Positions 10,701 to 21,980 of a DNA stretch of 64,000 nt are shown here, piece by piece; positions within the stretch are counted from its first letter, which is position 1, and the number at the start of each line of letters is the position of its first letter. Position numbers and translations under genes: made by a program. The stretch comes from Branchiostoma floridae. Taxonomy: Eukaryota; Chordata; Leptocardii; Amphioxiformes; Branchiostomatidae. The DNA lies in assembly GCF_000003815.2 (NCBI RefSeq), contig NC_049990.1:16969911-17033910 (forward strand), given 5' to 3'. The notes beneath the pieces were generated by a model. The model was not told the DNA's origin and ran no database searches. It worked only from the letters and a program-made list of their open reading frames with translations.

Positions 10701-13700
10701 AAGTATGATATTCCTAAGATTGATGCAGCATATAATCAAATTATTGCTCTTACATTTTAACGTTGTATTACCAATTCATAAAGATGAAATGTTTTCCAAA
10801 TAAATCGTGTATATATATATAACAGTTACATATAGCCTATCCCAGATTCCTTTGCGACTTAGTTAATATTCATTAGTAGGGTTTCCAGTCACAACGCACA
10901 TGCGTGCGGCGGTGGTGTTTTCCGTGCGTGTAGCGATTTTCGATTGATCGCCGTGTAAAATTGAGAAAGGCCTAGAACTTCAAACTTACCAGAATTGTAG
11001 TATATAGTATGGAGGCCCTGGCAATGTAAAAAATTTAAGCAGGGGATAAAAGATTGTTGAGATATGGCCTTCGGGAAAATGCCTCGCGAGACGGGAAAGT
11101 CACTTCCGCGTTTACGTGTTCGAGCGCTCTGCGGGCATGGCGTTGCGTCAGCCTGATTTGCATGTCAGCCTTATTTGGAAGCAACCCATATATGGTAGGA
11201 TTGGATAGACAAGAAAACAAGCTACAATTTGGTACGTGAAACTTTCTTGTACCGCAATTTTAAGGTGGTTTACCTCCAGTTTGCAAATTTAGATGGCATT
11301 TTTCACCATTGATGTCTTATTTTTTCAAAAAGTTGCATCCATGTGTGTAACAAGCGGTTTCTAAGCTTTAAAATGATGTATAACATGTGTAGGTTTGTTG
11401 TGAGTTAGCGATGTGAATGTTCAACGTGTGCGACTCGCTCCGTGTGGTGTGCCGAGTCCGGGCCGTGAGTTACGGCCGTAGGACCCTGCATATAAATTTA
11501 GTTAGGCGGGTCCATAATTATCAAAATATTCTCGTTTCCATGTAAATAATTAGCGTATTGATATTCATTAAATTGTATACAGATAGCCTTTATAAGTGTA
11601 GATACATTGTATGTTCGGACACGTTTGTTTCAGGTTTGAGACGCAAAACTTTTGTTTTCTTTGTCACCAACTTCATGAAAGGAAACATCATTTGTAAATG
11701 TGTCCAACGTGAGCATATTTACGTTGAGATGATCACTGAAGTTCAATTTTTACCTTGTAAGATCCAAAAAATCAATAACATAGCAAGTTGTGTTTGTTGT
11801 TGAATGTGATATCAAGGGCATAGAGGTTTTTGCTGATATTTCCAATGTTAAAAGTTTTCAGATTTGCAAGATGCTGCATTGGGAATAGCACCTGGAACAT
11901 CATAGAAGAAATTGAGATGGCACAGAGGGATAATTACAATGTATCAACCATTCAAAGCTGTGCAGCTTAGAAGAGGAGCTACCAAGTCTTTTCAAACATA
12001 TGTTGTAATGTCAAAGAATTATCAATTGTTCAATAAACTTGAATAAACCAGTTACAAAGTCAGGTGGTCATGGTTCATAGGTAATATTTTTATATACTTT
12101 TGGTCATCAGATGTCGTAAAAGTAGTATTTCCTGGTGAAATGTGATAGTTTTGATGGCAAATTTAGAATTAGCATGTGCCAAAACCCTTTAGTAGTAAGG
12201 TATGCTGATATTCAATGCTTATGGTTAGACTGTGAAAGGGAATAACTCAAGAAGGGGTTGACGGATCATCATGATTATTGGTATGTAGATAGATTAAGTG
12301 ATGCTTCGTGTAATTAAATATTAATTATGCAAATCAGAAGCTAATTAATAACTATTTCTATTCTGTTATATTAAACATGTGATATTTGTCACTGAGATAG
12401 AGAAGAATGTTGATAGGTAATCTTTTATGTGGACTTATATAAGTGACAGGTGCCGATGACCTTTGACCTTTTGAGATATGTTACAAATTAGTATTTTTGA
12501 TTACACATAATATCGTAACCATGTCTCTAGAATGTCTGCAATAAACTGTGTTAAGAGAATCTACTACATATTTCCAATATCTGAAATATCTTAATTATAG
12601 GATGAACAGTTTATTGATTATCGCTCTTCAAAAAGGGGTCATCTGGAAATAATTGGCCACTTTTCCAGCTGTGCCATGCTGAAAAAACTTAATTTTCAGC
12701 AGGTTGACCTCACCTGTAGTGAAAGAAAAAGGCAAATAAACACCTTATCTTTACTTGATTGCTACAAAATACTACTTGGACTGTGCAGAAAAGAACTTTT
12801 GAGTGGCACAATGTTTTTACTTTCTTAATTATTGCTAATTAGAAATGCGATTTTCACACCTGGCGCCACACCTGCGGACACCGCCCAGCAACTTTAAAGG
12901 GACATATCTCTGGAACGGAAGGTCCGATTTTTGTTCTGTATTTTCATAAATCAACACCCTCTATTAGGGAACACAAATGTTCTGATTCCCCTGGGTACAA
13001 AACAATTTCGACTGGAAACCCTATCATTAGTAGGATTTCCAGTGCGAAAATGGAAATTGCCACGATTTTTCATTGATCGCCCTGTATTATCGAAAAAGAA
13101 CTGGACCTTCTAACTTACCAGATTTGTAGTATGTACTATGGAGACCGTGACAATGTAAAAATGTTAAAGCAGGGGTAAACGATTGCTGAGATATCATTTT
13201 CTGAAAAGTGTGCTATTATGCAGAGAAGTGACTTCCGGGTTCAGGGGTCACTACACAAATACCTCTGACGTCAGCCTGATTTGCAGAGCTACGGTCCGGG
13301 ATCGAGTCCAGGGGAGGGTGATTTTAAATTGTTCTTGTTTCCTTTTTACATCCATTTAATATAAACAATAGTTTCAGCACATTCCAATAACTAGAAAAAA
13401 ACCGTGTACACACGCAAACCTTGGCAAAATGCCAGCTTTTTTAAAGCACTTGTTTACTGACAGGCGGCGTGCAGAGGACTAGCTACCAATCCCTACCGCA
13501 TGCGCGCACGAGCTGGCCCTCATTATCCACTTGCCTAACAAGGGGCAAGATTTAGCGCTTCCCCGACCCTAACTCCGTGAGGCAAGCGGATAGTGGGGAC
13601 CAGCGGGATAGTGGTATCAAATAAGTTCGTGCGCGCGTCTTTTTTCCGTATTTTGGCTTTGTCAACATGTGTATTAGAAAGGTCTGTTTACAAAATTACA

Positions 13701-16211
13701 ATTCAGTTGATCAAATAACGTTAAACATACGAATCAGGGCTGCTAGCGCTGACGTTATTGCGACAGACTGTAACGTTGCACTTAATACTGAAAATTCAAA
13801 CTGTGAGAATGCTTAGCACATGTTTAGTCAGATGCCAAATTGCGTTTAGTGCCCGTCGCGGCATGGAGGTGACAGAACTCGACCAGACTTGTAGAAACTT
13901 CCCTCGCCACAAGCGCAAAGCTCGCTGGAAGACACACCACACTTTGTCGATTCAATACTAAAATCGTGCGAGATTCGGTCAAAGTTTTGTGTAGGGGTGC
14001 CGTCACACGTGTGTATTTCTGTTATACATGTAGACCTTACGAAAGTCTCTGTACTTTGTCGTGTCTCAATAAAGAATCTTTATCAAAGTTCATATGAGGC
14101 TTCACATATCTCACTGGGAAAAAGCAGGAATTAAACAAATATAGACACTCAGATAACATGCTAGAGAAGTTAGTTGGCCGAGGGAGTATGTTTGCGACCT
14201 AGCTAACCCCTCTGGCATGTTATCTGTATATATTTGTCCAATTTTATTTTCCCAGCGACCTGTGGAGCACGGTGGGGGCTAAGAATTTCATACGAACCTC
14301 ATACGGACTTGAATGTATACGCATGTGTGACCGCATCCTTCAGGTGCAGTCACACGAGCGTATATATCAAGTCCATATGAGGTCCGTATTGACATTTTTC
14401 TTCATATGATCATGTACCAGTCGTATGCACAATACACACCTCACCTCATACTTTTAGGCAAGCGTACTGGGCCGTGCTGAGCGTAAAACTGACACAACGA
14501 TTGAGATGCGCTTGAGGGGTGTATTGACATGTTTTGTCTTGCCTTACTTAATAGGTAAAGTTTGCGACTGAAGAAATTTTTGTTTCGTTCTACCAGCTAC
14601 ACAATCGTGGGTAAAAAAAGTTCGAATTTCGTTCCTCGTGAACAAGCCAAACAATTTTTAATCCTCACTTGATTATCGACAGAACATCGGGGGCAGTAAT
14701 GGTGAAAATATCATTCACAGCTCAGGACACGATGTGCCGTGTTTTATGAAGAAGAAATAGAACAAGCTTGCTGACATTTTCGTGTAACATGGTATACGTC
14801 CATGACATACCCTGTACCAGAAACCAACTTTCTCCCAAAAAATAAAAGAAAGCATGCACAAACTCCGCGGCAGGGCTATTGTTGGTGGGCTGGTAGGAGG
14901 GTGGTTTAATCAAGTTATAGAAACGGCGAGTAGGCCGTGTCCTGTGTTTATGGAACTCGCAGTTAGCACGGCAAACATCCAGTCTGTTTCTGAATAAAAA
15001 AAAGGCTTCTTTCTACGTACGAGTCCACCACGTGCACACACAGCCGTGTGGAAATCGAGCCGCTTATCATCCAACATGGCCGTTCGAACGTTCGAACGCG
15101 ACTGTGACGTCATTGTGAAAACGATCTATACAAATATAACCTTACCTAAGACAAGCTCAGAGACCTTCAATTTACTTCATGTCCTGATGTAATCTCTTTG
15201 TACATAGGCCAAAACATCTCTGCTGCTTTTCTAAAAGGGAATCGTATTAACACAAACAATTGATCTTAAATCTGTATCATGTATCAATATATAATAATTG
15301 TTCCCATTGTTCCCATGAATTGAACCACTCAGCTTAAATGGCATAGCACTTAGCAATTTTTTTACCTAGAACTCCTTATCATTATGTATAAGCGTAGACA
15401 TTAGTCTTAATGTGCTGTACATGTTTACTCTCGATTTGTTTGCCATACTTTGTACATGCACAATTGTTGAACATTAAAGATTGAAATTAAAAATTGAATT
15501 CAATGTTGTTGAGTTTCACATGAACCATAGCCACCCGGCTCTATGATTTATATGGATAAAACATAAGCAAAGAATCCTGAACGCCATAGATGGCTGCTCT
15601 GGCGTTGATGAATTCAATATAATGTAATTAACCAATAGCAGTAATACTGGTTGGTGAACACACAAAGAAAAAATGGAGATAATCAATGAAGCTGCTCGAC
15701 TGTACAGGGGGTGATTTTGCTTAGCCCTCTTCACAACTGTGGCATCTAAAGTATAGTTTAGAGTAAAGTTTAAATGAGGCATGCTAAGGCATCTTGCGGG
15801 GAACATACTGTCAGGCAAGTCACAATTATAGACTATGGTAACATGTTGCCGTCTTGTCTGATTATCTGATACTCAGGATAATGGTGAGGACGGTACCGGT
15901 TATGGCCCATCTTCCCCTTAATAGGAAAATAAACTCTAAGATCCACATGTACCTCTGTTGTTGTGATCCTGTCGAAGTGCGCCAGTTACGTAGGTAGGGT
16001 TGTTAAGCAGGCCCGAGTCGTCCTTTTGTGCATTGTTTGATGCTGCGGTGTTTTCCTGTTTATCAGCTCTCTGCCCTCTGTCTGAAGCAGGCTGCTGTAG
16101 CCTGTCGATGTCATCTGTGTCGGAATTGTTATACACGTGGTTTTCAGGGCCATCATTGCAGTCATACGGTGTTCCGTCTTCTGTGTCCCATCCTGAATCC
16201 CCTTGTTGCAT
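4747..16211 (-). CDS. Type II membrane C-type lectin with mucin-like stalk (six exons)
   Basis: Exons, 5' to 3': 16211-15953, 9984-9851, 8902-8386, 7864-7690, 6815-6653, 4848-4747. All have GT/AG ends and joining phases, giving 449 residues. Residues 1-87 are an acidic cytoplasmic tail with tyrosines in VYNN and NPTYV. The next exon has a membrane segment (about 97-120, ISITVSMATIFVLGVMIGIY) and no signal peptide, so type II topology is inferred. The third exon is a Thr/Pro stalk of 17 seven-residue units such as MPEVTTT, likely O-glycosylated. The last three exons make one C-type lectin domain: CPSEW...NNHCY, GAILASI, WKWTDGSPVGYTNW, EDCV, WKDDRC, YICEKP. The calcium/sugar motif is EPY rather than EPN and the second motif is WKD, so classical mannose binding is doubtful. 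An in-frame TAG lies 5 codons before the chosen ATG. The acceptor at 6815 is chosen by phase; a stronger-looking AG 12 bases upstream (near 6828) gives a stop. Confidence 0.82.
5200..6055. repeat. Interspersed repeat with tgacgtca and RFX-type palindrome
   Basis: This intron stretch contains many 'tgacgtca' boxes (5330-5530, 5720, 5995) and, at 5892-5905, the perfect palindrome gttgccatggcaac followed by 'acgaaatt'. Related sequence occurs at about 21160-21345 and 28800-29000, where 'ggcaacac' is again followed by an A-rich stretch and then by 'cgaaagttggcgcgg'-like ends. It is a diverged repeat family inside the last lectin intron. The short ORFs in it are not supported as genes. Confidence 0.5.
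6347..6400. repeat. TA/CA microsatellite
   Basis: A (ta)n run of about 26 bases is followed by 'ataatgataa' and a (ca)n run, within the last lectin intron. Confidence 0.85.
8426..8785 (-). repeat. 21-bp tandem repeat encoding the lectin stalk
   Basis: Seventeen units of 21 bp encode MPGVTTT, MPEVTTT, LPAVTTT and variants. A higher-order pattern of three units (MPGV, MPEV, LPAV) recurs. The unit length keeps the frame, so copy-number change alters stalk length without frameshift. The plus-strand ORF over the same bases is only its antisense. Confidence 0.85.
9105..9560. mobile_element. Probable hAT-like non-autonomous element
   Basis: The stretch starts with 'aggggtggtac' and ends with 'gtactcacccct', imperfect inverted ends. 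The inside is rich in 'ggtccggacc'-like sequence near one end and 'ccggt' boxes near the other. 'tgtttact' occurs just outside each end (about 9100 and 9558), which could be an 8-bp target duplication, though five extra bases sit between it and the left end. No transposase is present. It lies in the intron between the membrane and stalk exons of the lectin gene. Confidence 0.45.
10340..10600. repeat. Interspersed repeat with 'accgcgaac' boxes and short tandem units
   Basis: On the minus strand the motif 'ccgcgaac' recurs between 10390 and 10425, with 'ggtagcgggccaggta' near 10460-10475. The right part has short tandem units 'gtgatgga' and 'tgttgagat' (10550-10588). It resembles a dispersed non-coding element in the first lectin intron. 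Confidence 0.4.
10869..11180. repeat. Dispersed repeat, copy 1 of 2
   Basis: It shares an ordered series of blocks with 13028-13290: 'attagtagg.tttccagt', 'cattgatcgcc', 'cttaccaga.ttgtagta', 'caatgtaaaaa', 'gcagggg', 'gagatat', 'gaagtgacttcc' and 'cgtcagcctgatttgca'. The copies are diverged and in the same orientation, both in the first lectin intron. Confidence 0.6.
12225..12560. repeat. 'aataactcaagaagggg' repeat, copy 1
   Basis: Shares 'gaataactcaagaaggggtt', 'tcatgat', 'ttggtatgtagatag' and 'taagtgatgct' with 18095-18175, then both continue with 'atgcaaat' and 'attaataa'-rich sequence. The family is non-coding and AT-rich, and has further diverged relatives in the window (for example 17805-17960 and 23265-23300). 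Confidence 0.6.
13028..13290. repeat. Dispersed repeat, copy 2 of 2
   Basis: Partner of 10869-11180. An extra 'actggaaaccctatcattag' block just upstream suggests the family may be longer on this side. Confidence 0.6.
14108..14272. mobile_element. Hairpin MITE-like element 1
   Basis: Left arm about 14110-14190 and right arm about 14193-14272 are imperfect reverse complements; both contain 'cagataacatg' and 'caaatata' on the appropriate strand, with 'gggaaaa' at the outer ends. The near-absence of a spacer makes one long hairpin. Confidence 0.55.
14284..14398. mobile_element. Hairpin MITE-like element 2
   Basis: Bases 14286-14340 ('cctcatacggacttga', 'atacgcatgtgtgac') fold onto 14341-14395 ('gtcacacgagcgtatat', 'tcaagtccatatgagg'). 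The arms meet almost without spacer. It sits 15 bp from hairpin element 1. Confidence 0.6.
15380..15492 (+). mobile_element. LINE 3' tail, plus orientation
   Basis: 'tgccatactttgtacatgcacaattgttgaacattaaa' corresponds, on the opposite strand, to the tails at 1818-2035 and 29043-29375; only the 3'-most ~110 bases remain. It lies in the first lectin intron. Confidence 0.5.
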
Positions 16212-17276
16212 TGCCGTCAGTTCTAGCCGGCAGTCAAGTTCGAAAATTACACATGGCAGTCATGTATATAGAAGTCATAGATTCACACGACGTAAGAATA
16301 AAAACAACGAGAAATATTGGAAACTTCCTTTATCAATGCAATGAAAGTAGTCCTAACGTTTAAATGATTTTCATCTACTTATATTTTGCAACTTAAGCTT
16401 AGTTCATAGCACTTTTCGATGCTTTGGTACTTAGATGTAGCATCCACGAATATGTGCAAATTATTGTGTTTAAGGTGTTTCAACTTTTGCACGTTTTATC
16501 ACCTTAGCTTGCTCATCATTTGGATCTAAGCAACGATGTTTTTTTTTTAAATCAAATGGGCTAAAAAATTCTCCACAGAATAATGGAACCTCATATCATA
16601 TTGTGCCATTAGTTTCGAAAATAAACATTAGTCTTTGATTTGAAAACAAAAAATCATCAAAGAATACATCGTGAATTGGTCGCGTTAAACTCCGATGCAA
16701 TTATAGCAAAACAATATTGTGTTGGCACAAATGCCCTGTTGTTCCAGACCAGTGATTGGAAACAAATGAATTGACTTCGTTTGTATTCGAGTTACGAGCT
16801 GCATGATTCGTGTCTAGAAACACTTTCAGATAATATTCTGTAAAAAATCGTTTATTTTACCTTACCGTTTGCTTAAAAAAGCTATTTTTGTCATTTCCAA
16901 CACACCTAAATATCGATCATATCTTATTACTGTATACAATAAAGGACCATAATCTATCCACCCCTAATTCACATTACCATGATTATATTATGATCCTAAA
17001 ACACCTCCTGTCTGTAACATGACACCAAGTACCCAAACAAACAAACAAGCAAACACACAAACTTACATTTGGCATTTATACTTATATACACATATGTTTA
17101 TACTACTTAGCAAAGCAAATCAACAAAACGATGTTGTATACAAGGTAATCAATTGTATAATACAATGTAGAAAACAACACTTCTATCCCTAAAGACAGTT
17201 ATGCAATAAACGTTATTCGTACTTTCAAATATAATTGATACATATAAGAGTCTACGGACTTTATAGATACCATAAC
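16212..17276. other. Upstream region of the lectin gene, no gene seen
   Basis: AT-rich sequence directly upstream of the lectin start. No TATA box or other promoter element can be named with confidence, and no exon is supported. The promoter is presumed to lie here. Confidence 0.3.
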
Positions 17277-17395
17277 ACTGACTATACAATATAACAAAGC
17301 AAGCAACAGTCAATACAACTTGTATGGCAACGATCACACTCTCCAACCCCGCCAGGAATAACCAGCACATGCCACGATACATCACCTACCTTCCT
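17277..17395 (-). other. Possible membrane-segment exon
   Basis: The minus frame has a hydrophobic run, MCWLFLAGLESVIVAIQVV then LTVACFVILYSQ. It begins with a Cys-Trp pair and ends at a GTCAGT donor-like site, as the lectin membrane exon (9851-9984) does. An AG at about 17393 would join in phase 0 to the end of the coding-like exon at 21981. No following exon was found, so this could be chance. Confidence 0.25.
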
Positions 17396-17462
17396 AAATT
17401 TTCACTTCTAGAATTTTACAGAAATTGAAGTTTAATTTTCTTATAATAATGTTTGTAGAGTT

Positions 17463-17545
17463 TCAGATTGTGACATTTAATCACGTGGCTGTCCCTGAAA
17501 GTAGGTCACTTTAGATGAAAATTGTAAACTTTAGCTGCTTTCGAA
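17463..17545 (-). repeat. Single inverted unit of the 186-bp satellite
   Basis: The reverse complement contains 'gtgacctactttcaggga', 'agccacgtgatt' and 'aattttcatc', matching the units at 19042-19830 in opposite orientation. It may mark the other edge of one composite element covering 17463-19830. Confidence 0.6.
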
Positions 17546-17629
17546 GTACAATACTTAGCAAAGTGGAATAAAATTATGATAAAACGTTTTGTCAAATGTA
17601 GCTGTAGGTATTCCCTGTAGGTATCAAAT

Positions 17630-18640
17630 AATTGATTGTAGAGGTTTGGATCATGGCGTTGGTTGTCCTCATTGGTTGGTTGGCGTTGGTTGTCCCCATT
17701 TTCAGATGTTTATGTTTTACTCATAGAATTAAAGATAACGTTTTTACCTTCGCCAAAAAGGTTATGTTTTGGGTAGCGTATGTATATATGTTTGTAGAAG
17801 ACCAGAATAACTCAAGAACAACTAAATGGATTGTATTGATATTCGGTATGTGGGTAGGTCTTAATGAGACTTGGAAACGAATAGATTTTGGGTCGCCTAG
17901 CGGCCTGTTAAGGTACTGCAAAGGAATTTCCGGGTTTGATATGTCGAGTTCTGAACATACTGCGGCTATGATTTTTTAGTGGTAGACAGGTCTTGATGCC
18001 GAGAGTAAGTGGTGTAGGTTTATGCCTCCTAGTGGCTTGTTTTGAAACTGCAGGACAGGTTTAGTGTAAGACTTTGACCTTGAATAACTCAAGCTTTGAA
18101 AGAGAATAACTCAAGAAGGGGTTCGAGGATTGTCATGATTTTTGGTATGTAGATAGCTTAAGAGATGCTCCATATAAATACATATTTACTATACAAATCG
18201 GAATCTAATTTGCATAAATAATTAGGAAAACAATTAAACACGCCCAGTTCCATTATAGGACCATTAGAAAGTGGCAAATGTAACTGAGATAGGGAAGAAT
18301 ATTGATCGATATATATCATGCAAAATAAAGACCTAATTTGCATAATTGATTAGAAAATGCTCCGATGTCATTGTTGTAAATGACGGGAACTTCCTACTGG
18401 TAGCATTTGGAAGTTATGTACAGGTGAACATTATTGTTGAACATTAGTTATGCAAATGAGGTCCTTACTTGCATAAATTATTACAAAATGCGATGAAAAT
18501 CTTTTTAACATAGATTGTTTACATCTGTTATTCGGTGGAGGAGATAAACAAGTAATAGAATCTATGCAAATGAAAATCTTATAATTAATGACCATAACAA
18601 TTAATACAGTAGTTGTAAAGGGTAGAATTATTTGGCGAAT
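17630..18640. repeat. Diverged 'ccttcgccaaaaaggttatgtttt' repeat cluster
   Basis: Contains blocks such as 'ccttcgccaaaaaggttatg', 'gaataactcaagaac', 'ttcggtatgtgggtaggtct' and 'gcctagcggcctgtt', followed by 'gaataactcaagaaggggtt' (18102 on) and several 'atgcaaat.aggtc' blocks. This is a common non-coding repeat type in lancelet-like genomes (from memory). The 115-codon plus-strand ORF at 17632-17979 is a translation of it and not a gene. Confidence 0.6.
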
Positions 18641-19041
18641 GTATGGGGTCGTGGAACTCTAGTATATATTATCTATTTGGTTTTGAAAGATCTGAAACGT
18701 TATAAACTGTACTTGAAGTGTTCTTATTCAGGCTTAGAGAAATGCTGTTAGAAGACTCAGACTGATACTTTGGAGCAGATGACTTTTGGAAAGTTTGTTT
18801 TAGCTAACATTTTACAATGTGCAAATTTCAAACGTTTAACGATGTCAATGAGTATTGGATTGGCACTACAATGACTGATACTGAATTGAATACAGTGTTT
18901 GATCAAAGATTAGTGTTGCATGGCCTCTGTGTCTTTTAAAGTAGTGATATGCAATACATAATATGAAATATTGTTTCAGCTACGTTCTGTAATGCGTATC
19001 TAAAAGGACGCTCACTAGAATTCATTTGATAGATCTAGATA

Positions 19042-19830
19042 TGGCCTACTTTCAGGGACAACTATGTGACTAAAAATCACTACTTGAAACTCTTCAAGCA
19101 TTTATTAGTTAGGCGATACATAGATCTTTCTTTGACGAGAAGTTGAATCAGTATTCTAATTTGCTTTGTCATGTAGAGTACTTTGAAAATGGCTAGAATT
19201 CACAATTTTCGCCAAATGCAAAAGATGACCTACTTTCAGGGACAATCACGTGACTGCATTTCATGACTCAAATTTCTGCAATCATTTATTAGAAAGGCAA
19301 CACCTAGGTCTCTCTTTGAAAAAAGTTGAATAAGATTTTTTTTCAGAATTTGAATTCAATTTGTCACAGAAAACACTTTGAACATGGCTAAAATTCACAA
19401 TTTTCGCCAAATGCAAAAAAGTGACCAACATTCAGGGATAACCACGGGACTACATTTTATGACTCAAAATTCTGAAATCATTTATTAGATAGGCAATACC
19501 TAGGTTTTCCTTTGACAAGAAGTTGAATCAGAATTCAAATTCACTTTGTCAGAGAAAACCCTTTGAACATGGCTAAAATTCAAAATTTTGCCAAACGCAA
19601 AAAAATGGCCCACTTCCAGGGACAACCACGTGACTAAACGTCACGATCTAAAACTCTTCAAGCATTTATTAAATAGACAATACATAGATCTCTCTTTGAC
19701 AAGAAGTTGAGTTAGAATTCTGTTTTATTTTGTCACATGTAGTACTTTGAACATGGCTAAAATTCACAATTTTCGTCAAACGCAAAAACTGGCCTACTTT
19801 TGAGGACGACCACGTGACAACCAAACAAGA
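19042..19830 (+). repeat. ~186-bp satellite array, about four units
   Basis: Units start at about 19042, 19227, 19420, 19606 and 19789 (spacing 185, 193, 186, 183). Each has 'ggcctactttcagggacaa', 'cacgtgact', 'catttatta', 'ctttgacaagaagttgaat', 'ctttgaacatggctaaaat' and 'tcacaattttcgccaaa'. Units are diverged, so the array is old. No coding function. Confidence 0.8.
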
Positions 19831-20179
19831 CCCCAAACTTTGCAACAATGCATTTGATAGATATATCAACCATCTATACGGGGTACAAATTTCAAGTCAA
19901 AAAAATTACCAGCTCCGCACTTATGCCGTTACAAAGTTGGGCCAAAAATTACGTTATTTTGAAGCTTGAAACATTGTATTGTTTTGATGCTGCCCAAGAA
20001 CTCAATTTTATCTCGTTGGAAATTTCACAACAATTTCTAAACAGCCAAACTGTTTGTCTTTTCAGATCTTGTTTTGTTTTGACAATACAATAAAAGGTGT
20101 TGGAGTGACAATGCCGTAAAGTATGCCGATTTCCGTGTTTTTGAGATGCGGAAATTGGGGAAAATGGCCAGAAAACTTT

Positions 20180-20205
20180 GTTGGCCCGTTACCATGGCAA
20201 CAAGG
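20180..20205. promoter_or_regulatory. RFX X-box-like near-palindrome
   Basis: gttaccatggcaac at 20188-20201 is one base off the palindromic RFX X-box gttgccatggcaac. It lies in repeat-like intergenic sequence, so regulatory use is only a possibility. Confidence 0.3.
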
Positions 20206-21159
20206 AGTTTTAATCTAAAAGAAAGCTATTTTGAGGGGTTGTGGACCAAGTACTATCACTGTGCAAAATATGAGCCAAATCGATTTTTTTACCTTTGCCA
20301 CCATTGTTTGATCCTTACAGACATTTGCTCTTAAGTCTATTCTACTATTTTCTCAGTTATGCAAATGCTGCCCTAATTGAATAATTTTGTTTGATCTTGT
20401 TCAACTTATAATGAACTTATAAATATCACATGTATCGAATTCCCGCAATTAACCACTATGGCCTTATGGCACTTTCTCATAAATCATGCAGATTGGCTCA
20501 TATATTAGCATCTATCATAACTAGCATAAATAAGCATTATGACGATCCGTTGGCTCTGGCCCATTGACTTATTTTGAAACAAGACCACCACACTTTTTTT
20601 TTCATGCAAAATCATATTACCAAAACACCCCTTCCAATCAAAATGGTTACTCTCCTCCCTTCATGATGCATCCGCAAACAAATAAACACCATGGCAGGAA
20701 AAATAACAAATCTAGGACAAACCTGTGCACGCATCTGCAATACATCTGCTGGGCAGGGAGCTTAGAGTGTCCCAGAAAATAGGTCAACATCTTAGTTTGA
20801 ATTGTTACATTCCTATTCTTCATTTATTGCTTAAATGAAGCCCAGATTTAAAAACAACAAATTTCAGGATTTCAATCATGACCTAAGGTAATAAAGACAG
20901 TCCATCAGATTCTATAAATTTTCCTAACCTAAAAGTTGCTTTACATGGGCCAAATTGAAATACATCTGTGTGAGTCATAATCCCCTGTTGTGTGTGTATT
21001 TCCCCTGCTAAATATCTGCCCTCGCCATTACCATCTTGTATGTAAAAACAAAATACAAACTTTATTTACTGGGCAACAAGTCACCGTCAATCGATGTAGT
21101 GAGCGTCGGTATCACAAAGAAGAAAAGAGGTGTAGTTTACCATTTAAATCTAAATTGAC

Positions 21160-21345
21160 AATTTTTTGCGAAAACATTACTGTCAGAATACCGTTGCCAT
21201 GGCAACACAAAAATCATGAACTTTCTTTATCGAACTTTTTTGCTAACAACATTTTATGATAAACTACCAAGTTTGGAAGCTTTAGCGCTAGCCGTTTACA
21301 AGTTACACGACATGAAATTTGTTCGAGGCCTCGAAATTCCCCTCC
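21160..21345. repeat. Repeat copy with RFX-type palindrome
   Basis: Perfect gttgccatggcaac at 21193-21206, preceded by 'gtcagaatacc' as at 5881-5891 ('gtcagaaaccc'), and followed by the same order of blocks ('acaaca..ttatgataaactaccaagttt'). Second member of the family described at 5200-6055. Confidence 0.5.
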
Positions 21346-21980
21346 CTACACTTTTTAATGCAAGACTCGGTCCTTCTGACCTGTTGCATAAACTTATGAT
21401 AATGAACTGGTATTAGCAACACTTTAACATGTCAAAATACTCCTCTCGTCTTACGAAACAATGTGTGCATATTGATCACCGATAAGAATTGGAAAGGAGA
21501 TTCTATTGAACAAAACATTTTGGGTTCGAATTCCGTTTCGATCCACTCAGTCATTTTAGTCGGAAAAGGGGTTGGGTGTTTGAAGGTTAGCTTACAAAAG
21601 GTAAGCATAATTATGTAATTATAAAATAAGTTGTGACTGTAGATCACATACACCAGTGAGACCATTCGGCCGCTATAAGAAAGGTACATTATATTTCCTA
21701 CCTAATGCTTACTCATTTTCCACCAGAAGGTATACAACAGGGACAGTTTTAATCTCAAATTCACGGATATTCAAGACCGCAAACCCCGCTGGTTCGAGCC
21801 CGGAGTAAGACTAAGAGTGGCAAAACGGAAGTAAATGCACAATCCCTGTGACCATAAACAGAAAAGGAGGCCTACTTATCGAAATGTTTTGCGCCTCATA
21901 TAAAGAACCCCATAGCTATTATCATACACAACAGACATAGACAACAATCATGATCTTATGAACACGACACAACATTACAC

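Noticed and set aside
17632-17979. 115-codon plus-strand ORF with hydrophobic start
   Set aside because: The DNA is a known-looking dispersed repeat ('ccttcgccaaaaagg', 'aataactcaagaac'); the frame is not kept in related copies.
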